Assembly (NCBI GenBank): GCA_934215475.1
Contig: CAKPZY010000001.1
Span: 133,324 to 197,323 of the forward strand
Direction of reading: 5' to 3'
DNA length: 64,000 bases
Source of the DNA: an uncultured Ligilactobacillus sp.
GTDB taxonomy: Bacteria > Bacillota > Bacilli > Lactobacillales > Lactobacillaceae
The notes under the pieces are model-generated. The model worked only from the letters and a program-made list of their open reading frames with translations. It made no database searches and had not been told where the DNA came from. Positions 8,572 to 17,882 of this stretch are shown piece after piece (the stretch's first letter is position 1; every line of letters starts with the position of its first letter). The translations under genes and the position numbers were made by a program.

Positions 8572-9678
8572 TTAATTTTTCCCCCTGTGCTCCCAGAGAG
8601 GCAATACAATGTTTTCAAATTCTAGCGGGTTTAAATTAGTCATTGTCAGCCCTAACAATCTAATGTCGTAGTGTTGCTCCGGTTGGACCTGGTCTATGAG
8701 ACTTTTGGCATAAAATTGAAACGTTTCACTGCTGTTACGGATGTAGTCATCAAGTGTTACTCTTTTAGTGGTCGTTTCAAACGCTGAATTTCTGACCTTG
8801 AGCACCAAAGTTTTACCATGTTTTTGCTGACGTTCAAGGTCTCGTTTCAAGCGGTCTGCACTTTTCTGGATAAATTTATCAACTGCTGCTGCATTATTTA
8901 GCGGTTGATCAAAAGTCCGCTCATTACCGATAGATTTGCGCTCCCTTTTCCACTCCACCGGGCGTTCATCTATCCCACGTACTCTTTGATATAAAATGTA
9001 GCCCATTTTGCCAAAATGTTCGATCAACTCGTTGGCACTCAATTCAAATAGATCTTTGCCGTTAAAAACACTGATTTGATGCATTTTAGGAAGCGTCTTT
9101 TTCCCAACGCCGCGAAATTTTTCAATTGCCAACGGAAACAAAAATTCAGCCACCTCATCATGCCGAACCACAGTGATCCCAACCGGTTTGCGGTAATCAG
9201 AAGCCAACTTGGCCAAAAACTTGTTATACGAAACACCAGCAGAACAAGTCAGATGAACCGAAGAAAAAATTTCTTGCTGGATCATACGTGCTATTTGGAT
9301 CGGCGAGCGGAGGTGCTTCTTATTTTTAGTCACGTCTAAATATGCCTCATCAAAAGCAACAGGTTCGATCAGATCTGTATATTCATGAAATATCCCATGG
9401 ATCTGTTCGGAAACTGTACGGTATTTTTTAAAATCGGGATCCTTAAAATATGCTTGTGGGCATAGTTTCAGAGCCTCCTGACTACTCATGGCTGAATGGA
9501 TACCATAAGAACGAGCAACATAATTTGCCGTAGCAACAACGCCGTGCCCACCCGTTTTTCGCGGATCACGCGCAACCACCAATGGAAGAGAAGCAAGGAC
9601 CGGAGCGTCTCTCATTTCAATGGAAGCATAAAAAGCATCCATATCTATATGAACTATTTTTCGTTGATCCGCTACCAC
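8572..9678 (-). CDS. dinB: DNA polymerase IV (Y family)
   Basis: A 368-residue error-prone translesion polymerase. It shows HIDMDAFYASIE at the start (first catalytic Asp), AFDEAYLDVT about residue 105 (catalytic DE pair), CSAGVSYNKFLAKLASD, the helix-hairpin-helix region (FRGVGKKTLPKM) and the little-finger domain after about residue 240. Length is normal for DinB. The start is GTG (9678) with GGAGGG 7 bp upstream. It has its own promoter. A weak SOS-box-like sequence overlaps the -35. Confidence 0.95.
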   Translation of the reverse strand: MVADQRKIVHIDMDAFYASIEMRDAPVLASLPLVVARDPRKTGGHGVVATANYVARSYGIHSAMSSQEALKLCPQAYFKDPDFKKYRTVSEQIHGIFHEYTDLIEPVAFDEAYLDVTKNKKHLRSPIQIARMIQQEIFSSVHLTCSAGVSYNKFLAKLASDYRKPVGITVVRHDEVAEFLFPLAIEKFRGVGKKTLPKMHQISVFNGKDLFELSANELIEHFGKMGYILYQRVRGIDERPVEWKRERKSIGNERTFDQPLNNAAAVDKFIQKSADRLKRDLERQQKHGKTLVLKVRNSAFETTTKRVTLDDYIRNSSETFQFYAKSLIDQVQPEQHYDIRLLGLTMTNLNPLEFENIVLPLWEHRGKN

Positions 9679-9732
9679 TTATTGTCCCTCCAATATTACT
9701 TCAATTCATTAAACCACACGCTCTATCTTTCA

Positions 9733-9760
9733 AGTATACAATACGCAAACATATTGTCAG
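9733..9760 (-). promoter_or_regulatory. Promoter of dinB
   Basis: CTGACA (9755-9760), 16 bp, TATACT (9733-9738) on the minus strand. The -35 overlaps ACAATATGTTTG, which matches one half of the Gram-positive LexA box but only about 10 of 14 positions overall. Confidence 0.6.
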
Positions 9761-9914
9761 CAGTGAATTGCCCATGTTTTTTGGTGAGGTCTTAATTAAA
9801 TATGTTTAAATTTGTAATTTTATTTGTCTCATTATTCCTCTTTTATGATATTGTGCGCAAAAAAGGACAAAAAAGAAATCTCAAGTTAAGTTTCTTCAAC
9901 GTTTTTCCAAAATT

Positions 9915-9945
9915 AAAGCAGCGCAAGTTTTCTTGCCGCTGCTTT
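9915..9945 (-). terminator. Terminator after zwf
   Basis: AAAGCAGCGGCAAG pairs with CTTGCGCTGCTTT around a 4-nt loop, followed on the minus strand by AATTTT. It lies 30 bp beyond the zwf stop. The rest of the 297-bp gap to dinB holds only the dinB promoter. Confidence 0.75.
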
Positions 9946-9975
9946 CTTGGTCTACAAATTTTTGCAACCTAGTTT

Positions 9976-11463
9976 TTAATCTTCAGGACGATTACGATCA
10001 GGCTTAAAATGCCACTGATTGCCATCTGCCTTTAACAGATCATTAGCTGCTTTTGGCCCCATTGTACCACAAGCATAATTTGGAAACGCATCTGTACTCA
10101 AACTTTCTTGATCCCATGCATGCCGAATCGAATCCACAAACCGCCACGAATAATAAACTTCTTCCCAGTGTGAAAAGCTGGCCGTATCTCCTTTTAAAAC
10201 ATCATAGAGCAATTTTTCGTAGCCAACCGGCATTTTAGATTGAATATCTTTTCCGTGTTCGTGCCTTAAATGAAGCGGCTTAATTGTATATTGCTCAAAG
10301 TCGACTTTTTTACCATTGAGGCGTAATTCCATTCCAGGTGTAGGCTCGACTTTAAACGTCAATATATTGCGTTTTAATTCACCGTTATCAAAAATATTGT
10401 ACGGTGCGTTTTTAAACACCACGTCTATCCTAGTTTCCTTGCTGGTAAGGCGTTTACCCGTCCGAATATAGATTGGGACACCGGCCATGTTCATATTATC
10501 CACAAAAACTCGACCAGCAACAAAGGTTTCTGTCATTGAGTCTTCAGCAACCTGATTTTCTTCACGATAGCTTATTTGTCTGGGTCCAGCACCATATTGC
10601 CCACGGACAAAATTCTTCTTGACTCCCTTTGGATCATAAACGCGTAAAGCCTTGAGGGAGCTGATCTTTTCCTTACGGATATCTTGATCTTTGTACATCG
10701 TGGGTGCATTCATCGTTAACAAGGCCACCGTTTGCAAAATGTGATTTTGGACCATATCCCTCAAAGCACCGGCGTTTTCATAATAGCCCGCTCTTTCTTC
10801 CACTCCCAAAGCCTCGCTCAAAGTAATCTGGATATTGTCGATATATCGGTAATTCCATAAAGCATTAAAAATATTGTTGCTAAATCTTAATGCTGGTATG
10901 CTTTGAATCATTTCTTTACCAAGATAGTGGTCAATACGGTAAATATCTTTTTCAGAAAAATATTCATTTATACTATCATTTAATTCACAGGCGCTTTCTA
11001 AGTCATGACCGAAAGGCTTCTCTATCACGACTCGGTTATAGCCGCTATCCGTCACTAGTCCTTGTGTCTTAACATATTTACAGATCGTTGCAAAGAATTG
11101 CGGTGACATTGCCAAATAGAAAACACGATCTCCGTTGCATTCATACCTCTGGTCTAGTTCTTCGGCTAATTTGCGCAAAGTCTGATAATGTTTGGTATCG
11201 TTGACATTATGCGACTGATAATAAAAATGGTTCGAGAAGTCATTTGCCTGCTTAGCAGTGACCTCCATCCCTGAAATAGAATTACGAACTATTTGCTGAT
11301 AGCGTTCATTGTTCCATGGCCTACGGGCAGTGCCGATCACGGCAAAATGCTTCTTTAAATAACCTTGCTTATACAAATTGAACAGTGAAGGATACAATTT
11401 GCGCTGTGCCAGGTCCCCAGTTCCGCCAAAAATGATAAACAACGATTTTTGTTCACTTGTCAT
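9976..11463 (-). CDS. zwf: Glucose-6-phosphate 1-dehydrogenase
   Basis: A 495-residue enzyme that oxidises glucose 6-phosphate with NADP+ or NAD+, the first step of the oxidative pentose phosphate pathway. The N-terminal nucleotide-binding motif is IFGGTGDLAQRKLYP, followed by IEKPFGHDL and the active-site signature RIDHYLGKE (about residue 180). The open frame extends 65 codons further upstream, but that part is low-complexity and overlaps an extended -10 promoter (TATAAT at 11501-11506), so the ATG at 11463 is the likely start. A 6-phosphogluconolactonase gene is elsewhere in the window (49436). Confidence 0.95.
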   Translation of the reverse strand: MTSEQKSLFIIFGGTGDLAQRKLYPSLFNLYKQGYLKKHFAVIGTARRPWNNERYQQIVRNSISGMEVTAKQANDFSNHFYYQSHNVNDTKHYQTLRKLAEELDQRYECNGDRVFYLAMSPQFFATICKYVKTQGLVTDSGYNRVVIEKPFGHDLESACELNDSINEYFSEKDIYRIDHYLGKEMIQSIPALRFSNNIFNALWNYRYIDNIQITLSEALGVEERAGYYENAGALRDMVQNHILQTVALLTMNAPTMYKDQDIRKEKISSLKALRVYDPKGVKKNFVRGQYGAGPRQISYREENQVAEDSMTETFVAGRVFVDNMNMAGVPIYIRTGKRLTSKETRIDVVFKNAPYNIFDNGELKRNILTFKVEPTPGMELRLNGKKVDFEQYTIKPLHLRHEHGKDIQSKMPVGYEKLLYDVLKGDTASFSHWEEVYYSWRFVDSIRHAWDQESLSTDAFPNYACGTMGPKAANDLLKADGNQWHFKPDRNRPED

Positions 11464-11500
11464 TCTATAGAGCACCGCTTTCTTTATTTTTCTGGTTATC

Positions 11501-11509
11501 ATTATAACA
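11501..11509 (-). promoter_or_regulatory. Putative extended -10 promoter of zwf
   Basis: TGTTATAAT on the minus strand gives an extended -10 with a consensus TATAAT. Its predicted start site would leave a leader of about 30 nt before the zwf ATG. No good -35 was seen. Confidence 0.5.
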
Positions 11510-11608
11510 TTGATTAAATTACAACTGCTAGTTTCTAATTTCAATGATCCTGGCAAAAATGCAAAACAATGAGCCCAGGTCAAGTGAACACCCGATCCTG
11601 CACAAATT

Positions 11609-11655
11609 AAAAAACGTCCTACGTTCACAAAAACGCACGTTATGAACATCAGACG
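11609..11655 (-). terminator. Terminator of the fatty-acid synthesis operon
   Basis: On the minus strand CGTC and GTTCA pair with TGAAC and GACG across an interrupted stem (11615-11655), followed by T6 (11609-11614). It lies about 20 bp after the fabI stop. Confidence 0.7.
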
Positions 11656-11672
11656 CAAATACTTTATTTAAA

Positions 11673-12431
11673 TTAAATCAGATGAACGCCCTTATCAACA
11701 TAGATAATATCGCCGACCACTCCGGTCGCTAAGTCGCTCATCAAAAATGCACAGGCACCGCCAATTTGTTTGGTCGTGACCGATTCGCCGTCAACCGTCC
11801 GATTTTGGGATTCCTGCAGCAGATCCGAATGATTTTTGACACCTGTAACTGCCAAAGTCTTGACGGCCCCAGCTGAAATGGCATTCACCCGCACTCCATA
11901 TTTGCCCATGTCGCGCGCTAAATAGCGAACGTTGGCTTCTAATGCAGCCTTCGCTACCCCCATCACATTATAATTTGGTATTGCCCTTTCAGAGCCAAAA
12001 TACGTGAGGGAAACAATGCTTGCCGGATCATTCAAGATCTCTTGGCCATAACGGGCAACAGCCAGCAATGAGTAAGAGGAGATATTATTAGCCATTGCAT
12101 AACCGTCACGGCTGGTATTTTGAATATCGCCAGCAAGTTCATCTTTGTTGGCAAATGCGATGGCATGAACGATCCCATCGAGTTTTCCAAAGCGCTCCTT
12201 GATTTGCGTAAATGCATTAGCCATGCTTTCATCAGTAGCAACATCACACTCTATTAAACGGGTTTCATCCGTAATCAGTTTTTTGACGCTTTTTTTCATA
12301 CGTTCATTCTGATAAGTATAGATTACAGTGGCGCCCTGCTCTTCTAAGGCAGAGGCACACCCCCAAGCGATCGAACGTTTATTGGCCACGCCCATCACTA
12401 AGATTTTCTTTCCTTCTAGTAAATTTCCCAC
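11673..12431 (-). CDS. fabI: Enoyl-[acyl-carrier-protein] reductase (NADH), FabI
   Basis: A 252-residue short-chain dehydrogenase that reduces trans-2-enoyl-ACP in the last step of each elongation cycle. It has GKKILVMGVANKRSIAWG at the start, the FabI form of the nucleotide loop, and the catalytic pair in NYNVMGVAKAAL (Tyr-x6-Lys, about residues 155-162). SAGAVKTLA follows. I choose the GTG at 12431: GGGGAG lies 8 bp before it, while the earlier in-frame GTG overlaps that site. It is the last gene of the fab operon. FabI is the target of triclosan-type inhibitors. Confidence 0.93.
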   Translation of the reverse strand: MGNLLEGKKILVMGVANKRSIAWGCASALEEQGATVIYTYQNERMKKSVKKLITDETRLIECDVATDESMANAFTQIKERFGKLDGIVHAIAFANKDELAGDIQNTSRDGYAMANNISSYSLLAVARYGQEILNDPASIVSLTYFGSERAIPNYNVMGVAKAALEANVRYLARDMGKYGVRVNAISAGAVKTLAVTGVKNHSDLLQESQNRTVDGESVTTKQIGGACAFLMSDLATGVVGDIIYVDKGVHLI

Positions 12432-12474
12432 ATAAATCACTCCCCAATTCTTTCACACCAGACATTTTCCAGAA

Positions 12475-13257
12475 TCAAAACTTCCTGTATCTTCTTTTCC
12501 TTTGTTCTAACAATTGTTTGGGCGTTAACTTTTGCAACTTGGGCAATTCTTGTGTTAAAACCTGAATAATATTTTTACAAAATCTTTTATGTGACACAGG
12601 TTCTGAGATCACGCCTTCTATGATGCCAGCCTTTTTCAAAGTTTCTGGTGTTAACTGCATTACTTCAGCAGCTTCATCAGATTTACCAGCATCTTTCCAC
12701 AATATTGAAGCAAACCCCTCTGGCGAAAGTATGGAATACATACTATTTTCACTCATCCACACTTGATCGCCGCAAGCCAGAGCCAACGCACCGCCGCTGC
12801 CGCCTTCACCATAAATAACTGTTAGCATCGGAACCTTTACCTCTGCGATTTCCAATAAATTCTTAGCAATCGCTTCACCTTGACCTTGCTCCTCTGCGCT
12901 TGCAGCTGGATAAGCACCTGCGGTGTTGACGAATGCTAATACAGGGCGTTTAAATTTTTCTGCTTGTTTGATCAGGCGTAACGACTTCCGGTAAGCCGCC
13001 GGTGTGAGGCTGCCGAAATGTTTAGCGATCCGCTCTTTGACCGAAGTCCCCTTATCGATTACTAAAACCGTGACTGGTCCGTTAGCAAAATTAGCTACCC
13101 CCCCGATAAGTGCCGGATCATCATCAGTAGCTCGATCACCGTGCATTTCCATAAAATCCGGAAAGATCTCTGTCAATAATTCACGACCGGTGATTTTTTT
13201 CTCACCGCGAGCGGCTGCGACTATTTCAGCGGCTGTCCGTGTTTTTCTTTTAAGCAA
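12475..13257 (-). CDS. accA: Acetyl-CoA carboxylase, carboxyltransferase subunit alpha
   Basis: A 260-residue crotonase-fold protein that with AccD transfers carboxyl from carboxybiotin to acetyl-CoA, making malonyl-CoA. Motifs: ARGEKKITGRELL at the start, FVNTAGAYPAASAEEQGQGEAIAKN, and YGEGGSGGALALACGDQVWM, which forms the oxyanion hole. It is shorter at the N-terminus than E. coli AccA, as is usual in lactobacilli. The predicted start is TTG (13257), 2 bp after the accD stop, with a weak ribosome site, so coupling to accD is likely. Confidence 0.93.
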   Translation of the reverse strand: MLKRKTRTAAEIVAAARGEKKITGRELLTEIFPDFMEMHGDRATDDDPALIGGVANFANGPVTVLVIDKGTSVKERIAKHFGSLTPAAYRKSLRLIKQAEKFKRPVLAFVNTAGAYPAASAEEQGQGEAIAKNLLEIAEVKVPMLTVIYGEGGSGGALALACGDQVWMSENSMYSILSPEGFASILWKDAGKSDEAAEVMQLTPETLKKAGIIEGVISEPVSHKRFCKNIIQVLTQELPKLQKLTPKQLLEQRKRRYRKF

Positions 13258-13259
13258 AC

Positions 13260-14120
13260 TTACGATAATGATTCACCAGCCTTTCTTTGGTGCATGGCTA
13301 ATAGCCATTCGATCGTTTCTTTTTCTTTTTCGCGTTTGACGATGGCATCAATGAAGCCATGACTCAGTATATTTTCAGCATCTTGCAGATTTTCGGGGAC
13401 TTTTTGGTGCATCGTTTGTTCAATCACCCGTTTGCCGGCAAAACCAACCAGTGCATGCGGTTCCGCTAGGATGATATCACCTTGCATTGCAAAGCTGGCA
13501 GTTACACCGCCTGTAGTTGGATCAGTGATAACTGTTAAATAAAACAAGCCGGCATCAGAGTGAGCTTTAACAGCTTGAGAAATTTTTGCCATTTGCATGA
13601 GCGAAAAGATACCTTCTTGCATCCTTGCTCCGCCAGAGGCAGTGAAGAGAACCACTGACTGTCGTTTTTTTGTGGCATATTCAAATAAGCGCGTGATTTT
13701 CTCGCCTGTATTAGTCCCCAAAGAACCCATGATGAACTTCGGATCCATGATGCCTAAACAAAATTCTTGCTGAGCAATTTTCGCAACACCAGTCAAAACT
13801 GCATCATTAAGGTCTGTGGCACGTCTGGCTTTTTGCAATTTTTCTTTATAACCAGGAAATCCCAACGGATCAGAGGTATGGATGTCGCCATCCATTTCAC
13901 TAAAATTGTCAGTCAGCCACTTTACTCGCTCACGACTGCTGATACGAAAACCGTAACCGCAATTTGGGCAAGTACAATAAGCACCTAAGTCTTTGTGATA
14001 AACGGACTGCTGGCACTTGGGGCAGGCCAACCATATTCCGTCTGGCACATGTTGTGAAGCCTGCTTATCCGCTTTAATGTGCTTATGTCCCAATGTTTTC
14101 AGTTCATTAAACAACTGCAT
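13260..14120 (-). CDS. accD: Acetyl-CoA carboxylase, carboxyltransferase subunit beta
   Basis: A 286-residue partner of AccA. The N-terminal zinc ribbon is visible as CPKCQQS and [10 protein letters not shown] (four cysteines, about residues 33-57). The crotonase domain shows [19 protein letters not shown] and [13 protein letters not shown] start at [14 protein letters not shown] (14120); the frame is open 20 codons further, but that stretch lies within accC. Start and accC end overlap by 14 bp, consistent with translational coupling. Confidence 0.93.
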   Translation of the reverse strand: MQLFNELKTLGHKHIKADKQASQHVPDGIWLACPKCQQSVYHKDLGAYCTCPNCGYGFRISSRERVKWLTDNFSEMDGDIHTSDPLGFPGYKEKLQKARRATDLNDAVLTGVAKIAQQEFCLGIMDPKFIMGSLGTNTGEKITRLFEYATKKRQSVVLFTASGGARMQEGIFSLMQMAKISQAVKAHSDAGLFYLTVITDPTTGGVTASFAMQGDIILAEPHALVGFAGKRVIEQTMHQKVPENLQDAENILSHGFIDAIVKREKEKETIEWLLAMHQRKAGESLS

Positions 14121-15486
14121 TGCTTTCACTTCTCTTCCACTCAGGTAAAAATACCCGTTCGATGTAATCAGTCGTGACAATGCCTTTTTTAAAATTCGGG
14201 TCTTCTAAAAGCGCCAAATAAAATTTCTGGTTAGTGGTAATACCTGAGATGACCATTTCATCTAACAGACGTTTGACCTTTTCTATTGCCTCGTTGCGAT
14301 CATGGCCAAGCCCGATCAATTTACCGATCATTGAATCATAAAAAGGCGAGATAGTGCACCCAGCATATAAAGCTGTATCCATCCTCATCCCTAAGTTACC
14401 AACGGGCACATACAAATACTTAACTTCCCCAGTAGAAGGGAAAAAGTTCCTGTTGGGGTCCTCAGCATTGATCCGGCATTCAATGGCCGAACCTTCTAAA
14501 TGGATCTCATCTTGGGTAAACGGCAGTTCTTCACCAGCAGCTACCTTAACTTGTGCTTTGACCAGATCGATCCCAGTCACCATTTCGGTCACAGTATGTT
14601 CGACCTGGATCCGGGTGTTCATTTCCATAAAGTAGAACTTATGGTGCCGGTCCATTAAAAACTCGATCGTTCCGGTGTTCAAATAGTTAATAGATTTTGC
14701 TGCTCGTAAGGAGATCTCGCCTAAATGTTTACGCACTTCAGGCTTGATCAAAGCGCACGGGCTCTCCTCGATCATCTTTTGTTTGCCGCGTTGGATCGAG
14801 CAGTCACGCTCTGGAAAGTAGACCGCATGCCCTTGACTATCACAGAAAATTTGCATTTCAATATGCTTAACATTATCCATGATCTTTTCCAAATACATCC
14901 GTCCATCGCCAAAAGCACTCTGTGCTTCGCGACTGGCTTCTTGAAAAGCAGAACTTAACTGGGATTCATTATCTACACGCCTGATCCCTTTACCGCCGCC
15001 GCCAGCTGCTGCCTTCAATAATACTGGAAAGCCCACTTTTGTGGCGACTTCTTTAGCTTCGCTTTCATTCTTTAAAAAGCCGTTACTTCCGGGGATAACA
15101 GGCACACCACTTTTCTGCATTTGCACACGTGCATTCGCCTTGTTGCCCATCAAGTCGATCGTTTCAGACCTGGGACCAATAAAAGCTATTCCACAATCCT
15201 CACACATTTCAACAAAGCGGCTATTTTCTGATAGAAATCCAAATCCTGGATGGATCGCCTGCGCCCCAGTTCCCACTGCAGCTGCTAAAATATTTTTCAT
15301 ATTTAAATATGAATCTTGCGGCCGCGCCGTACCAACACAAACCGCTTCGTCAGCTAATTGTACATGTAAACTTTCACGGTCTGCCACAGAATAGATGGCC
15401 ACCGATTGGATCCCTAATTCCTTCAGGGAACGGATGATCCGGACCGCAATTTCACCACGATTTGCTACTAATACTTTTGAGAACAT
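14107..15486 (-). CDS. accC: Acetyl-CoA carboxylase, biotin carboxylase subunit
   Basis: A 459-residue ATP-grasp enzyme that carboxylates biotin on AccB. It starts [19 protein letters not shown]. It contains [13 protein letters not shown], the glycine-rich loop [13 protein letters not shown] (about residue 158-170), [18 protein letters not shown], and [14 protein letters not shown] (catalytic and metal site, about residues 285-298). Length is normal. A GTG three codons upstream overlaps the fabZ stop (TAGTG) and is a possible alternative start. Confidence 0.95.
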   Translation of the reverse strand: MFSKVLVANRGEIAVRIIRSLKELGIQSVAIYSVADRESLHVQLADEAVCVGTARPQDSYLNMKNILAAAVGTGAQAIHPGFGFLSENSRFVEMCEDCGIAFIGPRSETIDLMGNKANARVQMQKSGVPVIPGSNGFLKNESEAKEVATKVGFPVLLKAAAGGGGKGIRRVDNESQLSSAFQEASREAQSAFGDGRMYLEKIMDNVKHIEMQIFCDSQGHAVYFPERDCSIQRGKQKMIEESPCALIKPEVRKHLGEISLRAAKSINYLNTGTIEFLMDRHHKFYFMEMNTRIQVEHTVTEMVTGIDLVKAQVKVAAGEELPFTQDEIHLEGSAIECRINAEDPNRNFFPSTGEVKYLYVPVGNLGMRMDTALYAGCTISPFYDSMIGKLIGLGHDRNEAIEKVKRLLDEMVISGITTNQKFYLALLEDPNFKKGIVTTDYIERVFLPEWKRSESNAVV

Positions 15487-15494
15487 TTTACTCA

Positions 15495-15926
15495 CTAATC
15501 CCCAATCATAAAGGTGATCTCGGCTGTGCATGCTTTCTTGCCATCGACCCGGGCAACACCCTTGCCTAAACCAACATTTCCTCTAATTTTTTCCAAAACA
15601 ACTTCGATCTTCATCTGGTCACCTGGACGCACAACTTTGCGAAACTTGGCGTTCTTGATCCCGCCAAAGTAGGCAGTCTTGCCTTTAAATTCATCTAATG
15701 TCAGTAGTGCAACTGCGCCCGTTTGCGCCATTGCTTCAACGATCAATACACCGGGCATCACAGGATTCCCCGGAAAATGGCCCTGGAATATTTCTTCATG
15801 TGCAGTAACGTTTCTAATGGCTGCTGCCCTAGTGCCGGGTTCTAGCTCATCCACACGGTCTATCAATAACATGGGATACCGGTGAGGAATGATTTCTTGG
15901 ATCTGAGTCGAATCTAAAACAGTCAT
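15495..15926 (-). CDS. fabZ: 3-hydroxyacyl-[acyl-carrier-protein] dehydratase, FabZ
   Basis: A 143-residue hot-dog fold dehydratase acting on beta-hydroxyacyl-ACP. IIPHRYPMLLIDRV is followed by the catalytic His and helix in GHFPGNPVMPGVLIVEAMAQ (about residues 48-67). GAGGAAG lies 6 bp before the ATG at 15926, so the longer open frame is not used. It begins one base after the accB stop. A second, operon-leading copy is at 21412; the two share most of the core but differ after the catalytic helix. Confidence 0.93.
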   Translation of the reverse strand: MTVLDSTQIQEIIPHRYPMLLIDRVDELEPGTRAAAIRNVTAHEEIFQGHFPGNPVMPGVLIVEAMAQTGAVALLTLDEFKGKTAYFGGIKNAKFRKVVRPGDQMKIEVVLEKIRGNVGLGKGVARVDGKKACTAEITFMIGD

Positions 15927-15927
15927 T

Positions 15928-16386
15928 TTAATCTTCCTCGATTCTAAATAGCGGTTGGTCAAACTCGACCAATTCTTCATTATCAACTAAAATTTCACTG
16001 ACCTTGCCCGAAAAATCACTTTTGATCTCTGTCATCATTTTCATAGCTTCGACCACACAAACAATGTCGCCCTTTTTGATTTTTTGACCAACTGAGATGT
16101 AGGGATCTTTTTCTGGTGCCGGCTGCAAATATATGCTGCCTACCATTGGTGCTTTGATCAGATTTCCTTCTTCTGCTTCATTTTCCGAAGGCTCTTTGAC
16201 ATCAGCTGGTTTTTGCGGTGCTGAGGCTGGTTGATCAGCGACAGTTGCCGGTGCCGGCGCTGCGGCTTGAAATGAAGTTTCGTTCTTGCTCAAGTGGATA
16301 TGAAAGTCTCCGGACGAGATCTCCATTTCCCTTGTATTGGAAGAATTAAATTCATTCATTAAATCTTTGATTTCTTTAAATTCCAA
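15928..16386 (-). CDS. accB: Biotin carboxyl carrier protein
   Basis: A 152-residue carrier subunit of acetyl-CoA carboxylase. The C-terminal biotinyl domain carries VEAMKMMTEI, whose Lys (about residue 114) is biotinylated. An Ala/Pro/Glu-rich linker (about residues 40-75) joins it to a short N-terminal helix, as usual. The start appears to be TTG (16386) with GGAGTG 8 bp upstream; it lies just past the fabF TGA stop. Confidence 0.93.
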   Translation of the reverse strand: MEFKEIKDLMNEFNSSNTREMEISSGDFHIHLSKNETSFQAAAPAPATVADQPASAPQKPADVKEPSENEAEEGNLIKAPMVGSIYLQPAPEKDPYISVGQKIKKGDIVCVVEAMKMMTEIKSDFSGKVSEILVDNEELVEFDQPLFRIEED

Positions 16387-16389
16387 TGA

Positions 16390-17625
16390 TCAGTCACTCC
16401 ATTTTTTAAAAGTTAATACTGCGTTATGGCCGCCAAATCCAAAGGAGTTACTAATTGCATATTTAATGCCATCTTGCTTTTGGTCTCCCTTGTGCACCAA
16501 GTTCACTTTGCATTCCGGGTCTTGGTCAGTCAGACCAATATTTGGCGGCAAAACGCCAGTTTGTAAAGCCGCTATTGTGGCAATCGATTCGATCGCGCCT
16601 CCAGCTCCTAAAAGATGGCCGGTCATTGATTTTGTACTGCTGACTTTAACTGGACTATCCGCCCCAAAAACACGGTTGATAGCACGTGATTCACTAGAAT
16701 CGTTACTTGGGGTAGCTGTACCGTGGGCATTAATGTAACCTACCTTGGCCGGCGTAATTCCTGCTTCTGTTATGGCTTGAGACATTGCCCTAGCTGCACC
16801 CTCACCAGAAGGATCAGGTGAGGTCATATGGTAAGCGTCTGAAGTCGAGCCATACCCCACGATCTCGCCTAATATCTGGGCGCCTCTTTTTTGCGCATGC
16901 TCCAAACTTTCCAAGATCAAGGTACCGCCGCCTTCGCCCATGACAAAACCGGAACGATTTTTATCAAATGGCAAGGAAGCCTTGTTTTTATCGGCTTCCC
17001 TTGAAAGTGCGGTCAAAGCAGCAAAACCGGCAATACCGATCTCATTGACTGAAGCTTCAGAACCACCAGTGATCATGACTTGTGCCCGGTTTTCCTTGAT
17101 CTGACGGTATGCTTCTCCAATCGCATTCGTTCCAGACGAACATGCAGTAACAATGGCCGTTGAAATATTCTTAGCACCTAAACGCATTGAAATATTGCCA
17201 GCTGCCATATTGGCTATCGAAGTTGGAACAAACATTGGGGAAACTCGTTGCGGACCCTTATCGTGCATCTTGATAACTTGCTCTTGGATCGTCGTCAAAC
17301 CGCCGATACCTGAGCCGTAAATGACTCCCATTTCGTACGGATCAGTATTTTCATCCGTGATCCCTGCCTGCTGTGCTGCCTCTAAAGCACTATGAACAGC
17401 ATATTGTGAGAAAAGGTCCATCCGCCGGCCTGCTTTCTTGCCAACTCTTTCTTTGACGTCAAAACCTTTGACCTCTCCAGCCACATGCACACCAGTTTCG
17501 GTAGCATCGAATTTAGTGATCTCGTCGATCCCTAATTTACCTGCCAATACATTTTCGATAAATGTTTTAGTATTATTGCCAATCGGAGTTATTGCTCCCA
17601 TACCGGTAATGACCACTCTTGTCAT
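16390..17625 (-). CDS. fabF: 3-oxoacyl-[acyl-carrier-protein] synthase II, FabF
   Basis: A 411-residue condensing enzyme that elongates acyl-ACP with malonyl-ACP. The catalytic triad is visible: Cys in TACSSGTNAIGEA (about residue 163), His in NAHGTATPSND (about residue 303) and His in NSFGFGGHNAVL (about residue 400). KSMTGHLLGAGGAIE is also present. AGGAG stands 8 bp before the ATG. A 257-bp gap with a perfect hairpin separates it from fabG, the largest gap in the operon. Confidence 0.95.
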   Translation of the reverse strand: MTRVVITGMGAITPIGNNTKTFIENVLAGKLGIDEITKFDATETGVHVAGEVKGFDVKERVGKKAGRRMDLFSQYAVHSALEAAQQAGITDENTDPYEMGVIYGSGIGGLTTIQEQVIKMHDKGPQRVSPMFVPTSIANMAAGNISMRLGAKNISTAIVTACSSGTNAIGEAYRQIKENRAQVMITGGSEASVNEIGIAGFAALTALSREADKNKASLPFDKNRSGFVMGEGGGTLILESLEHAQKRGAQILGEIVGYGSTSDAYHMTSPDPSGEGAARAMSQAITEAGITPAKVGYINAHGTATPSNDSSESRAINRVFGADSPVKVSSTKSMTGHLLGAGGAIESIATIAALQTGVLPPNIGLTDQDPECKVNLVHKGDQKQDGIKYAISNSFGFGGHNAVLTFKKWSD

Positions 17626-17646
17626 ATGTCACACTCCTTTTTTGTC

Positions 17647-17679
17647 AAGCAAGTTCATCTGCATTAATTGAACTTGCTT
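17647..17679. promoter_or_regulatory. Hairpin between fabG and fabF, next to the fabF ribosome binding site
   Basis: A perfect 11-bp inverted repeat (AAGCAAGTTCA at 17647-17657 and its complement at 17669-17679) with an 11-nt loop. On the fabF transcript it is followed by GACAAAAAAGGAG, the fabF ribosome binding region. There is no T-run, so it is unlikely to be a terminator; an mRNA-stability or processing role is inference. Confidence 0.55.
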
Positions 17680-17882
17680 ATAAACGAGCATCTATCTATC
17701 TTCTACACAGCAATTTTGTCGGGGATGCCATTTGAATAACAAAGGAGCCCCACCAAAACAGACTTGTGACATGCTCATGTTTATGTCTATGCTTAAGGCC
17801 ATATCTGTTTTATCTAACTGACTAAAAGCATCAGAAAGATATTCCAGTAATGGCCTAACAACGATCGTATTTAATTTTTAAT

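Noticed and set aside
9743..9758. LexA box at dinB
   Set aside because: Only about 10 of 14 consensus positions match; kept as a remark under the promoter, not as a site.
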